A stretch of 64,000 nt of DNA from Arthrobacter luteolus NBRC 107841 (GCF_001552075.1 NZ_BCQM01000004.1:124001-188000); one strand, 5' to 3'; shown: positions 45,701 through 54,432, counted from the first letter of the stretch. The notes: generated from the sequence alone by a model not told the origin. Numbers and translations: made by a program.

Positions 45701-47817
45701 CCCAGTGCCCGGCCCAGTTCCACCGGCCTGCCCTGCGAATCACCCCGCCAGAACGGCAGCTTGCCCGGCTGGCCGAACGCAGGGGAGACCAGCACCCGGT
45801 CGTGGGTGATGTCTTCGATCCGCCAGCTGGTGGCACCGAGGGCAAACACGTCGCCAACCCGGGACTCGTAGACCATCTCTTCGTCGAGTTCCCCGACCCG
45901 GCGGCTGTTCTTCCCCTCGGAATCACCCACCAGATAAACGCCGAACAGGCCGCGGTCCGGAATGGTGCCGCCGGAGGTGACGGCCAGGCGCTGCGCCCCG
46001 GGACGCCCGGTGATGGTGTTTTCATTGCGGTCCCAGATGATCCGGGGCCGCAGTTCGGCGAACTCATCGGACGGATAGCGGCCGGAGAGCAGGTCAAGTG
46101 TCGCGTCGAACGCGGAACGCGGCAGCCCGGCAAAGGGCGCCGAACTGCGCACGACGTCGAACCATTCCTCCACATCGATGGTTCCGAGGGCGGTGGCCGC
46201 CACGGTTTGCTGCGCGAGGATGTCCAGCGGATTCGCGGGGATAAAGAGCGGTTCGATCTGCCCGGCAAGCATCCTTTCCACGGTGACGGCGGAGTTGAGC
46301 AGGTCCCCGCGGTGCTTGGGAAACATAACGCCCTGCGAGATTTCGCCGACTTGGTGCCCGGCGCGGCCCACCCGCTGCAGGCCGCTGGCCACCGACGGCG
46401 GGGATTCGACCTGGACAACCAGGTCCACGGCACCCATGTCGATGCCCAGCTCCAGTGAACTGGTGGCCACGACACAGCGCAGCCGCCCGGATTTCAGGTC
46501 GTCTTCGATCAGCGCCCGCTGGTCCTTGGACACCGACCCGTGGTGGGCCCGGGCCAGAAGCGGCTCAGCGTTATCGAGGGCAGCGTCGTCGACGGCGGTG
46601 CCTCCAACAGCGGTGCCTCCAACGGCAGTGTCACCAACGTCGGTGCCTCGGCCTGCGTCACGCACTGATGTGCCTTTAGCTGCACCGCCTCGCTGGCCGG
46701 TGTCCTCCCGGCGGGTCCTGATGGAGACGCCGGCCTGAGCCATCAGCTGGGCCGGGACGCGCCCGGCCGATACCCGGTCAGCCGACGGGGGCACGGGAGC
46801 GCCGTCGGTTCCGGTGGCAGCCTGCGCGGCCTCCAACCGGTAGGCGTGGATTTCGTTGAGCCGGGCGGTCAGCCGTTCGGCCAGCCGCCGGGAATTGGCA
46901 AAGACAATGGTGGACCGGTTCGCCTCGATCAGGTCGGCGATCTTCTCCTCCACATGCGGCCAGATGCTGGCCTGCGGAGCGAAACCGCCTTCCACCGTGT
47001 CCTGGGCAGGAGTGTTGCCGAGGTCCGTCATGTCCTCCACCGGGACGGTGACGGTGAGGTTCCAGTTCTTCTTGGACTTCGGGGCAACAATCTTCACCGG
47101 GGCGTTTCCGCCCAGGAACCGGGCCACGGTTTCCTGCGGTTCCACGGTCGCCGACAAGCCGATCCGCTGCACCGGCTTGTCCAGCATGGCATCCAGCCGG
47201 GCCAGGGACACAGCCAGATGAGCCCCGCGTTTGGTGCCCGCCACGGCGTGCACCTCGTCCACAATCACGGTGTCCACTTCGGCGAGCGTTTCCCGCGCCT
47301 GCGAGGTGAGCATCAGGAACAGGGACTCCGGCGTGGTGATGAGGATGTCCGGCGGCCGGGTCAACAGCGCGCGGCGTTCGTTCTGCGGCGTGTCCCCGGA
47401 GCGGACGCCCACGGTGATGGACGGCGCCGGCAGCCCGAGGCGCTTGGCAGTCTGGGTGATGCCGATCAGCGGTGCCCGCAGGTTCCGCTCCACATCGACG
47501 CCGAGGGCTTTCAACGGGGAGATGTACAGAACCTTGGTTTTGCGCTTGGGGACCCGGGAGCGTCCGCGGCCGCCGCCGTCGTCGGGCGGGGTTTCCTGCT
47601 GGGGCGCCGCGGCCGCGGCGATGAACCGGTCCAGGGACCAAAGGAAGGCGGCCAGGGTTTTGCCCGATCCGGTGGGAGCGATCACCAGCGCATTGGACCC
47701 GCTGGACACCGCGTCCCATGCCCCGACCTGCGCAGGGGTGGGCTCGGTGAAGGCGCCCTGGAACCAGTCCCGGGTTGCGGGGGTGAACTTCGAAAGCACC
47801 GAGGCGGCCGACGTCAT
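42739..47817 (-). CDS. lhr: ATP-dependent helicase Lhr
   Basis: A very large superfamily 2 DNA helicase (about 1690 aa) involved in DNA repair. Walker A (APTGSGKTLAAFLWSLDRF), the DEVH box (IVDEVHAVAGTKRGAHL) and motif VI (QRVGRAGHQ) define the N-terminal core. The WH, beta-barrel and long C-terminal Lhr regions follow. It exceeds the roughly 1500-aa mycobacterial form, partly because of two low-complexity inserts with 15-bp repeats. I prefer ATG 47817 (MTSAASVLSKF); ATG 47835 adds six residues. The Nei2 gene follows it. Confidence 0.96.
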   Translation of the reverse strand: MTSAASVLSKFTPATRDWFQGAFTEPTPAQVGAWDAVSSGSNALVIAPTGSGKTLAAFLWSLDRFIAAAAAPQQETPPDDGGGRGRSRVPKRKTKVLYISPLKALGVDVERNLRAPLIGITQTAKRLGLPAPSITVGVRSGDTPQNERRALLTRPPDILITTPESLFLMLTSQARETLAEVDTVIVDEVHAVAGTKRGAHLAVSLARLDAMLDKPVQRIGLSATVEPQETVARFLGGNAPVKIVAPKSKKNWNLTVTVPVEDMTDLGNTPAQDTVEGGFAPQASIWPHVEEKIADLIEANRSTIVFANSRRLAERLTARLNEIHAYRLEAAQAATGTDGAPVPPSADRVSAGRVPAQLMAQAGVSIRTRREDTGQRGGAAKGTSVRDAGRGTDVGDTAVGGTAVGGTAVDDAALDNAEPLLARAHHGSVSKDQRALIEDDLKSGRLRCVVATSSLELGIDMGAVDLVVQVESPPSVASGLQRVGRAGHQVGEISQGVMFPKHRGDLLNSAVTVERMLAGQIEPLFIPANPLDILAQQTVAATALGTIDVEEWFDVVRSSAPFAGLPRSAFDATLDLLSGRYPSDEFAELRPRIIWDRNENTITGRPGAQRLAVTSGGTIPDRGLFGVYLVGDSEGKNSRRVGELDEEMVYESRVGDVFALGATSWRIEDITHDRVLVSPAFGQPGKLPFWRGDSQGRPVELGRALGRFVREMAGSSEPAARERLAAVGLDEWAAGNLVAYLREQQLATEVVPSDRTLVIERFHDELGDWRVVLHSPFGMPVHAPWALAVGARLQQRYGLDGSAMASDDGIVLRVPLMEDEPPGAELFLFEPDELEAIVTAEVGGSALFASRFRECAARALLLPRQNPAKRTPLWQQRQRSAQLLDVARKFPTFPIVLETVRECLQDVYDLPALKDLAAAVERREIRLVETTTPQPSPFARSLLFGYVGAFLYEGDSPLAERRAAALSLDPTLLNELLGRAELRELLDARIIAQTEAELQRLAPDRRARGLEGVADLLRLLGPLTAAEVAVRLEPLEPAGDGAAPDNDAPGTGHATEAEAAGLLQELVRANRALLAGIAGTQRYAAIEDAARLRDALGVPLPMGVPLAFVEPVPDPLGDLVGRYARTHGPFTAAEAAARLGLGVAVVTTTLQRLAGEGRVAEGEFRPTEALILDAAAGVDQTPAATVTVPGAPAGSEWCDAEVLRRLRRRSLAALRSDVEPVDPPTYGRFLPAWQNVGSSLRGLDGVVTVIDQLSGVPIPASAWEPLILGSRVRDYAPGMLDELTATGEVIWSGTGSLPGNDGWIALHLAENAPLTLNPEPDFTPSELQSRLLELLSGTGAFFFRQLAEALNSEVLSGRALNVPQQDGGGLLPDSEIITALWELVWAGRITNDTFTPVRSLLAGGKTAHKQRATTPRARTARLGRLGRMPRGSLSSSSLRLAGGQDSAAHGSTGHGSTGHGSSGNSPARGPQPLAAGRWSLLPPVEADTTIHAHATAELLMDRYGILTRGSVMSEGVPGGFGLLYKVLARLEEMGRCRRGYFIEQLGAAQFAVPATVDRLRSFSRENQLAVPEPQAVALAATDPANPYGAALPWPASEGGHRPGRKAGALVVMVDGDLVLYVERGGKTLLAYTDDAETLLLAAAALVHIIRRGAAEKMAVEKANGVDVLDTPLATALMAAGFYSTPKGLRFRV
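43436..43480. repeat. 15-bp tandem repeat in lhr (C-terminal linker)
   Basis: Three 15-bp units starting GARCCGTGC (43436-43450, 43451-43465, 43466-43480) encode a HGSTG-type linker repeat in the helicase. Confidence 0.8.
46595..46639. repeat. 15-bp tandem repeat in lhr (helicase-core insert)
   Basis: Three 15-bp units of the form GCGGTGCCTCCAACR (46595-46609, 46610-46624, 46625-46639) encode a TAVGG-type repeat in a linker between the two RecA-like domains. Confidence 0.8.
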
Positions 47818-47920
47818 GACCCCATTCTTCCCCACACCGGTGACACTGCGGAGCAGTGCGCGCCTATGAGTGCAGAGCGTACTAATTGCGTCATAAAAGT
47901 CTGACCTATTTGGCTGTACT

Positions 47921-47939
47921 GTAGGTAAGGCTTACCTTA
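47921..47939. promoter_or_regulatory. Iron box (DtxR/IdeR operator) upstream of htaA
   Basis: GTAGGTAAGGCTTACCTTA matches the 19-bp DtxR/IdeR consensus TWAGGTWAGSCTWACCTWA at 18 of 19 positions. It ends 54 bp before the HtaA start codon, so the haem operon should be repressed when iron is ample. It also lies about 100 bp upstream of divergent lhr. Confidence 0.92.
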
Positions 47940-47993
47940 ACAAGTGCTGCATGACTGGCTCCCGCACCCCGCCTCACTAGCAAGAGAGACCCG

Positions 47994-50234
47994 ATGACGT
48001 TCACCGCGCCCGCCCCTGCCCGAAGACTGTTAGCACTGCTGCTGACACTCGCCCTTGCCCTGGGAACCCTGCTGGCTCTTCCCTCCATCGCCAACGCCGT
48101 TGGCCCCTCGACCACGGTGACGCCAGGCTATGCAGGCGGCACGGTTACGGTCAGCGGCACGGGTTTCGCTGCCGCTTCGCCCGGCATCTACGTGGCCGTT
48201 GCGCCCGCCGGAGCCAGCGGTTTCTACGCATCGGGGGCAGCGCAGTCGAGCACCGTGTGGGTCGCCCCCGGCAATGAGGCAACCGCCGCCACCGCGCCCA
48301 TGGGCGCAGACGGCAGCTTCTCCGTGAACGTGCCGCTGCCTGCTGGCGGGGACTTCGCTGTCTACACCTCGAAGGCACATGGCCAGGGGTTCGCGGACAA
48401 GAGCCAGGACACCATCACCTCGGTTCAGGTGCTGCCGGCACCGTCCGTCACCGTGGAACCGGTCTCTGAAGCCGGCGGAACGCTGACCGTCACGGGCAGC
48501 GGCTTCTACCCCGACAGCACCGGAGCCTATGTGGCACTGGGCGACGCCGCCACAACCACCATCGACCGGACCAACCGCACAGCCCAGTGGCTGCGCCTGG
48601 GCAACGGACTAAACGCCGACGGTACATTCACCGCCACGTTCGAAGTGGGCGCACGGAGCGCGACGGGTGACCTCTACGTCCTGACCTCCCGCGGACACCT
48701 GCTCACCGACATTGACCTTTCGACGCGCACCCCCGTGGCCTACACCGCCGCCCCGGAGCCTTCGCCCACCCCGACCGATACCCCGACCGATACCCCGACG
48801 ACTCCGGCTCCCACCCCGACCGATACCCCGACGACTCCGGCTCCCACCCCGACCGATACGCCGACGACGCCGGCTCCTACGCCGACTGATACCCCGTCGA
48901 CTCCGTCAGCCGGAAACATCCAGGGCGCGACCCTGCAGTGGGGGTTCAAGAGCTCCTTCATCTCTTACCTGAAGTACGGCGCTGCCGGCGGCTGGGCGCT
49001 GAGCGACGGCGTCCGCGAGGCCAACGGCATCTTCAGCTGGTCCAACGGCAGCGGCTCGATTAATGCTGCCGGCGTTGGACGCGTCAGCTTCCCCGGTTCG
49101 GTTCGTTTCACCGGACACGCCGGTGCCCTGGACCTGACGTTCTCCCAGTTCGCCGTAAACCTCACCTCCGCCAACCGCGGCACCCTGCAGGCACTGGTCA
49201 GCAACAACGCAGGCGGAGCGGCCACCCTGACCAGGGCCGGCGGCGCCATTGACCTGGTGGACCTGGATCTCACGGGAGCCAACCTGACGGCTGGCAGCTT
49301 CTCGCTGGCCGGTGCCAAAGCAACGCTCACCGCTGCCGGCGCAGCCGCCTTCAACGGAATGTACCCCGCCGGAACCGTCATGGATCCGGTGACTGCAGCC
49401 GGTGCCGGCGTTGTAGTGCCTCCGGTGGTCCAGGTTCCCGGAACCACGCCCACCGCTCCCAGCACTTCCGTGCCCACCGAGACCGGGCCCGCCGCCGTCG
49501 TTCCCGCCGGCACCACCGAGAAAACCCCGGAACCGCGCTTCACCACCGTCTGCACGTCCAACGTGGTGCAGGGCGCCACCCTGGCCTGGGGAGTCAAGAG
49601 CTCCTTCCGCAGCTACCTCACGTCGGCAATCGCCAATGGCGGCTGGAGCCTGTCCGGCGTCAGCGAGTCTGCCGGCACGTTCGGTTTCGGCTCCGGAACC
49701 GGTACCTACGCCTCGGGTTCGCGCACCGGCACAGTCGGCTACCCCGGCACCATCAACTTCTCCGGCCATGACGGAACCCTGAACCTGACGCTTTCCGGAA
49801 TCCGGATCCAGCAGACCGGACCTTCCTCCGGCGTGCTGATCGCCACGGTTGACTCCTCGGACATGGACGGCAACAAACAGAGCCACGGCGCCGTGCAGTT
49901 CGCCACCCTTGACCTCTCGGGTGCCTCCGTGACCTCCCAGGCGGTTTCCGTTTCCGGTGCCCCGGCAACCCTCACCGCCGCCGGTGCCGCTGCCTTCGCA
50001 GGCTTCTACCAGGCCGGGGCGGCACTGGATCCGGTGAGCTTCACCTTCCCGCTGGGAGCGGAAACCAACTGCAGCCAGGTCCTGGTTGATGCCGACGGAA
50101 ACCCGATCGGATCGCTGGCCTCGACGGGTGCTTCCGGCACCTCGGTCATGCTCGGCTCGGCCGCACTGGCACTGCTGCTGGGCGTGGGCCTGACCATCGT
50201 CGCAGCACGCAGGAACCGTGGGGCACATGCCTGA
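47994..50234 (+). CDS. htaA: HtaA-domain haem-binding surface protein, sortase-anchored
   Basis: Captures haem at the cell surface and passes it to the HmuT lipoprotein. The 746-aa protein has a signal peptide (about 1-36), two Ig-like repeats with TVTVSGTGF and TLTVTGSGF, a Pro/Thr linker with four PTDTPTTPA-type copies (about 258-303), HtaA domain 1 from about residue 306 (LQWGFKSSFISYL, RFTGHAG) and HtaA domain 2 from about 522 (LAWGVKSSFRSYL, NFSGHDG). Conserved Tyr and His haem ligands are visible in both. The C-terminus is LASTGAS, a hydrophobic helix and RRNRG, fitting the LAXTG class-E sortase signal. An iron box lies upstream. Confidence 0.95.
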   Translation: MTFTAPAPARRLLALLLTLALALGTLLALPSIANAVGPSTTVTPGYAGGTVTVSGTGFAAASPGIYVAVAPAGASGFYASGAAQSSTVWVAPGNEATAATAPMGADGSFSVNVPLPAGGDFAVYTSKAHGQGFADKSQDTITSVQVLPAPSVTVEPVSEAGGTLTVTGSGFYPDSTGAYVALGDAATTTIDRTNRTAQWLRLGNGLNADGTFTATFEVGARSATGDLYVLTSRGHLLTDIDLSTRTPVAYTAAPEPSPTPTDTPTDTPTTPAPTPTDTPTTPAPTPTDTPTTPAPTPTDTPSTPSAGNIQGATLQWGFKSSFISYLKYGAAGGWALSDGVREANGIFSWSNGSGSINAAGVGRVSFPGSVRFTGHAGALDLTFSQFAVNLTSANRGTLQALVSNNAGGAATLTRAGGAIDLVDLDLTGANLTAGSFSLAGAKATLTAAGAAAFNGMYPAGTVMDPVTAAGAGVVVPPVVQVPGTTPTAPSTSVPTETGPAAVVPAGTTEKTPEPRFTTVCTSNVVQGATLAWGVKSSFRSYLTSAIANGGWSLSGVSESAGTFGFGSGTGTYASGSRTGTVGYPGTINFSGHDGTLNLTLSGIRIQQTGPSSGVLIATVDSSDMDGNKQSHGAVQFATLDLSGASVTSQAVSVSGAPATLTAAGAAAFAGFYQAGAALDPVSFTFPLGAETNCSQVLVDADGNPIGSLASTGASGTSVMLGSAALALLLGVGLTIVAARRNRGAHA
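48770..48901. repeat. 33-bp Pro/Thr linker repeat in htaA
   Basis: Four near-identical 33-bp units encode PTDTPTTPAPT-type repeats, forming the stalk between the Ig-like part and the first haem-binding domain. Confidence 0.85.
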
Positions 50235-51354
50235 CCTGAGCACTATTGGCCGCCGGCTGCGGACGCGTTCCGCAGCCGGCACCGCCGCCGCAGTGGCCGC
50301 CGTCCTGATCCTCTCAGGATGTGCGGCCGCTGGGCCGTCGTCTTCACAGTCCAGCCCGCCTGCCGCGGTTCAAACGGACGCAGCCGAAACCCCGCAGGCG
50401 GAAGGCAGCTATTCCCTGGTGACCGGCCCGGCAACCGTCCAGCCGATCGGCGGTGTTGTACCGGTGACCGGCACGGGTGCACCCTCGCTGCCGGCCACCG
50501 TCACCGATTTCACCGGCAGCACCGTCACCGTCACGGACATCTCCCGCATCCTTGCCCTGGACCTGTACGGCACCCTCGCCCAGACGGTCATCGGGCTCGG
50601 CCTGGGGGAGAACCTGGTTGGCCGGACGTCGTCGGACTCCGATTCCTCCATGGCGGATCTGCCCACGGTGACGGCCAGCGGCCACGAACTCAATGCAGAA
50701 GCGATCCTGGCCCTCGGGCCCACGGTTGTCCTGGCTGACAAAACCATCGGCCCTCCTGAAACACTGCAGCAGCTGTCCGACGCCGGAATCACGGTGGTCT
50801 ACTTCGACTCCGAACGTTCCATCGAAGGCATCGACGACGGCATAACCGCCGTCGGTGCCGCACTGGGTGTGGCGACGGCGGCCGAGAAGCTCAACACCCG
50901 GGTGGCCCAGGAACTGGCGGATGCACGCGCGGAAATCGCCGGGATGGTTCCCGCTGAGAAGGCCGGCGCCGTCTTCCTGTACATCCGGGGCACCGGAGCG
51001 GTGTTCTTCGTGCTCGGTGAAGGCAGCGGAGCGGAAGGGCTGATGTCCGAACTCGGGCTCGAGGACCGTGCCGTGCAGGCAGGCATCTCCGGCACGCGCC
51101 CGGCGAACCCGGAAGCCCTCGCGGCTTTGAACCCAGACGTCCTGCTGGTGATGAGCGACGGCCTGGCGTCCACCGGCGGAGTTGATGGTCTGCTCGAACG
51201 GCCCGGAATCCTGCAGACCGCAGCCGGGCAGAACCGGACAGTGGTGGATGTGCCGGACGGACAGGCGTTGAACTTTGGGCCGTCAACTCCGGCCGCACTG
51301 CTCGCGGCTGCCAAGGCCCTGTACACCCCGGACGCCGGGCAGGAGGCCCGCTAA
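50227..51354 (+). CDS. hmuT: Haem ABC transporter substrate-binding lipoprotein
   Basis: Receives haem and delivers it to the permease. A lipoprotein signal is present with lipobox LILSGC. The periplasmic-binding fold of the FecB/TroA type follows (DISRILALDLYGTLAQTVIGLGLGENLVGRT, LGPTVVLADKTIGPPETLQQL). I chose ATG 50227 (8-bp overlap with htaA) over ATG 50218. Gene order htaA-hmuTUV supports haem as the ligand. The downstream permease start overlaps its stop by one base. Confidence 0.94.
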   Translation: MPDLSTIGRRLRTRSAAGTAAAVAAVLILSGCAAAGPSSSQSSPPAAVQTDAAETPQAEGSYSLVTGPATVQPIGGVVPVTGTGAPSLPATVTDFTGSTVTVTDISRILALDLYGTLAQTVIGLGLGENLVGRTSSDSDSSMADLPTVTASGHELNAEAILALGPTVVLADKTIGPPETLQQLSDAGITVVYFDSERSIEGIDDGITAVGAALGVATAAEKLNTRVAQELADARAEIAGMVPAEKAGAVFLYIRGTGAVFFVLGEGSGAEGLMSELGLEDRAVQAGISGTRPANPEALAALNPDVLLVMSDGLASTGGVDGLLERPGILQTAAGQNRTVVDVPDGQALNFGPSTPAALLAAAKALYTPDAGQEAR

Positions 51355-52460
51355 TGGCTGCCGCCCCGGCGCTGAACCCGGCTCCGGCCACGCCGGGAGC
51401 CAACCGCCAGGGTTCCAAACCGCCGTCGGGGCGGGCCCGGCGGGCTGCCTTTGTCGGCGCCGGCCTCGCGGTGGTGCTGGCGGCACTGGTGCTCCTGTCC
51501 GCCGGGACCGGCCAGTTTCCCATCGCGGCCGCGGACGTTTTCGAATCGATCATCCGCCGGATGAACGGTACCGCCCCGGCAGGTGACGCCGTGCTCATCG
51601 ACGGCACCCTGTGGAGCGTGCGCTTCCCACGGCTCGTACTGGGAATCCTGGTGGGCGCCGCGCTGGGGATGGCAGGTGCCCTCATGCAGGGCGTCTTCGG
51701 CAATCCGCTGGCAGAGCCGGGCGTCATCGGCGTCGGATCAGGCGCAGCCGTGGGCGCCTGCCTCGTCATCGTGCTCGGGTTCGACGCCGTGACTCCCTTC
51801 GCGCTGCCGGCCGCGGCCTTCGTCGGCGGTTTGCTGACGACAGCGGGTGTCTACCTGCTCTCGCGGGGCTCCGGCCGCTCCATGGTGCTGACCCTGGTCC
51901 TCACCGGCATTGCGATCAATGCGGTGGCCGGTGCCGTGATTTCGTTCCTCGTGTTCGTGGCCGACACCTCCAGCCGGGAACAGATCATCTTCTGGCAAAT
52001 GGGTTCCCTCGCCGGTGCCACCTGGGCCGCGGTGGGGGCGGTCGCCGTCGTTATGGCGCTTGGCACCGCCGGGGCGCTGGCTATGTCCCGGCGGCTGGAC
52101 CTGCTGGCCCTTGGCGAGCAGGGTGCCCGGCATGCCGGCGTCCACGTCGAACGGCTCCGGATCGGTGCCATTGTCTGCGTGGCCCTCCTGACATCCGCGG
52201 CCGTGGCCTACGCCGGCGTCATCGGTTTCGTCGGGCTGATTGTTCCGCATGCGCTGCGGCTGGTGGTGGGGCCGTCGCACCGGTATTTGATTCCGTTGTC
52301 CGCGGTTGGCGGAGCGGTGCTGCTTTCCGGTGCTGACCTCGTGGCCCGCACCGCGATAGCCTACGCAGACCTGCCCATCGGGATCTTTACGGCACTGGTC
52401 GGCGGGCCGGTGTTCTTCCTGCTGCTGCGCCGGACCCTACGCCGCCAAGGAGTGCTCTGA
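51354..52460 (+). CDS. hmuU: Haem ABC transporter permease (FecCD family)
   Basis: A 368-aa membrane permease with about ten helices. FecCD landmarks are VRFPRLVLGILVGAALGMAGALMQGVFGNPLAEPGVIG, LGEQGARHAGVHVERLR and the C-terminal GFVGLIVPHALRLVVG...YLIPLSAVGGA. The start ATG overlaps the hmuT stop (TAATG), indicating translational coupling. Confidence 0.95.
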   Translation: MAAAPALNPAPATPGANRQGSKPPSGRARRAAFVGAGLAVVLAALVLLSAGTGQFPIAAADVFESIIRRMNGTAPAGDAVLIDGTLWSVRFPRLVLGILVGAALGMAGALMQGVFGNPLAEPGVIGVGSGAAVGACLVIVLGFDAVTPFALPAAAFVGGLLTTAGVYLLSRGSGRSMVLTLVLTGIAINAVAGAVISFLVFVADTSSREQIIFWQMGSLAGATWAAVGAVAVVMALGTAGALAMSRRLDLLALGEQGARHAGVHVERLRIGAIVCVALLTSAAVAYAGVIGFVGLIVPHALRLVVGPSHRYLIPLSAVGGAVLLSGADLVARTAIAYADLPIGIFTALVGGPVFFLLLRRTLRRQGVL

Positions 52461-52462
52461 CC

Positions 52463-53293
52463 ATGACCATTGCTGCGACCCGGAAGAAGCAAGTGGCTGT
52501 CGAGCCCCCAGACGGGCTCCCGGAGACGCCGGCCCTGCAGGCCTCGGAGGTCCACTTTTCCCCGGGCGGTCATGAGGTGCTGCGCGGGGTTTCCCTCGAC
52601 CTCCGGCCGGGTGCCGTCACGATTATCATCGGACCCAACGGCGCCGGAAAGTCCACGCTTCTATCCGTGCTGGCCGGTGACGTTCCCCCGGATTCCGGCA
52701 CGGTGTCGCTGGGCGGAAAACCGCTCGCGTCCTGGAAAACACTTGACGCGGCACGCCGCCGGGCCGTGATGGCGCAGGACACTTCGGTGTCCTTCCCCTA
52801 CACCGTCCGCGAGGTCGTCCAGATGGGACGCAACGCCTGGCGGCGCACCGAGCGCGCCGCGCAGGACGAGACCGTGGTGGACAACGCGATCAGCGCGACT
52901 GGAATCGGCCATCTCAGCGCCCGCAGCGTCACGCTGCTTTCCGGCGGCGAGCGGCAGCGGACCGCCCTGTCGCGGGTGCTGGCCCAGGAGGGCAGCGTGC
53001 TGCTGCTGGACGAACCGGTGTCCGCGATGGACATCGCCCACCAGGAGCAGACCCTGCAGACCTGCCGCCGGCTGGCCGCCGAAGGTGCCGCCGTCGCCGT
53101 CGTGCTCCATGACCTCGACGCCGCGGCAGCCTACGCGGACTGGCTGGTCCTGCTGCACCACGGGCAGGTCCATGCCGCCGGAACCGTGGCGGACATCTGC
53201 CGGGCGGAGGTGCTCAGCGAGGTCTACGGGACCCCGATCGAGGTGTTCCGCACCCAGGAGGGCGGCCGGCTCCGCGTGGCTCCGCGCAGGTAG
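52463..53293 (+). CDS. hmuV: Haem ABC transporter ATP-binding protein
   Basis: Powers haem import. The 276-aa protein has Walker A (GPNGAGKSTLLSVLAG), signature LLSGGERQRTALSRVLAQ, Walker B (SVLLLDEPVSAMD) and the switch His in VVLHDLDAA. It starts 2 bp after the hmuU stop and closes the operon. It converges on the C45-family gene 48 bp away; a weak GCGGGAC/GTCCCGC inverted repeat lies between them. Confidence 0.95.
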   Translation: MTIAATRKKQVAVEPPDGLPETPALQASEVHFSPGGHEVLRGVSLDLRPGAVTIIIGPNGAGKSTLLSVLAGDVPPDSGTVSLGGKPLASWKTLDAARRRAVMAQDTSVSFPYTVREVVQMGRNAWRRTERAAQDETVVDNAISATGIGHLSARSVTLLSGGERQRTALSRVLAQEGSVLLLDEPVSAMDIAHQEQTLQTCRRLAAEGAAVAVVLHDLDAAAAYADWLVLLHHGQVHAAGTVADICRAEVLSEVYGTPIEVFRTQEGGRLRVAPRR

Positions 53294-53340
53294 CGTGGCG
53301 GGGCGGGACGAACAGACTGCGTGTTGCTCCTTAGGTCCCG

Positions 53341-54432
53341 CTAGGGCCTGGCCGTCAGCTGCTGCCAGGTGCCGGACCCTGCCTCGGTGGGCGCCCCCGG
53401 GGAAACCTGCAGAAGCGCGGTTTCCGGATGGATGAGGGCGGTGGCCAGCGTCCGCCACCGATCCCCAAACCGGGCTCCAGCCGCTGGAACGCAGCACAGG
53501 TCGGCGCCGTCCCCTGGCCTTGAGCACAGATATGGCACAAGATCCGTCGGGCCGGTTGGGTCAAAATGGTTCCGGCAGCGACGGGAAAGCAGTTCCAGCC
53601 GCTGGCCGGAATCGGGCTGGTACAGCTCCACACGCTCTCCGGCTGCAGGTTTATCAGAGAGGAAATGGTTGGTGTGGAGCAAGTAGTTGCCGTAACCGTG
53701 GCCCACGACCTGGGGTCCCGCCGGGCTCAGCTCCACCATCCGGGCGCCCTGGGGTGTGACCACGGAGATGGAACTGGACGTCCGGACCGGTGCGGCCAGG
53801 AGCAGATCCAGCGCCTCGTCCAGGGTATGGGCGCGGTAGAGAACCTGGGCTGCCGCCAGATGCACGGGCACTGCCCCAGGAGCATCTTCACGGTGGCCCA
53901 GGACATTGAGATGGACTCCGACTCCATGGTTGTTCACACCGATTTTGGCCAGGATGCCGAACTCAGTCAGGCCCACAAAGGAACCTCCCGGATGGCTGAC
54001 TGACTGCAGGTGCCAGGACGCTGACAGCTCTTCATGCCAGTCCCAGGTTTGGGCGGAGAATACCTGTCCGGGAATGGTACTGATAACCGTGGAACATTCA
54101 CCGGGCCGTTGACCTCCAGCGAGGGAGAGGATCTCTGTCCGTGCATTCAGGGCTGAAACCTGCCACTCGGTGAGGCCTGAGCCAGCTGCGGTTCCACGCA
54201 TCTCGTCGGCCAGATCCGGATCCCAAGCCTCAACGGCTGCCAGGGACGCCAGCGCTTCCTCCCGCACCCGGGCAGCATCGATTCCACCGGCGGAAAAGAG
54301 CCCGGCATAGGTGCTCCAGCCCGCCGAGAGCCGCTCACCGCCAGCACGTCCACGCTGAAGCCCGCGGTCGTGGGCGCTGCCGGAGGCCAGCTGTACCAGT
54401 GGAGGCTGCTCGGCTACAAAACCGTCCATCAT
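53341..54432 (-). CDS. C45-family autoproteolytic acyltransferase/amidohydrolase
   Basis: N-terminal-nucleophile hydrolase related to isopenicillin-N acyltransferase, cleaving or exchanging an acyl amide bond. The protein is 363 aa. The expected self-cleavage site is Gly/Glu-Cys in GECSTVIST (the fungal enzyme has DGCTT), followed by AQTWDWH, KIGVNNHGVGVHLN and the C-terminal LLHTNHFL. No signal peptide is present, so it acts on an imported substrate. I start it at ATG 54432, giving a 4-bp overlap with the upstream ATPase gene. It is the last gene of an oligopeptide-type ABC operon under a divergent LacI regulator. The natural substrate is unknown. Confidence 0.88.
   Translation of the reverse strand: MMDGFVAEQPPLVQLASGSAHDRGLQRGRAGGERLSAGWSTYAGLFSAGGIDAARVREEALASLAAVEAWDPDLADEMRGTAAGSGLTEWQVSALNARTEILSLAGGQRPGECSTVISTIPGQVFSAQTWDWHEELSASWHLQSVSHPGGSFVGLTEFGILAKIGVNNHGVGVHLNVLGHREDAPGAVPVHLAAAQVLYRAHTLDEALDLLLAAPVRTSSSISVVTPQGARMVELSPAGPQVVGHGYGNYLLHTNHFLSDKPAAGERVELYQPDSGQRLELLSRRCRNHFDPTGPTDLVPYLCSRPGDGADLCCVPAAGARFGDRWRTLATALIHPETALLQVSPGAPTEAGSGTWQQLTARP

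Noticed and set aside
48906-50282. 458-aa open frame on the minus strand
   Set aside because: Antisense to the HtaA gene and full of Gly/Arg/Val runs; the sense strand has clear HtaA domains.
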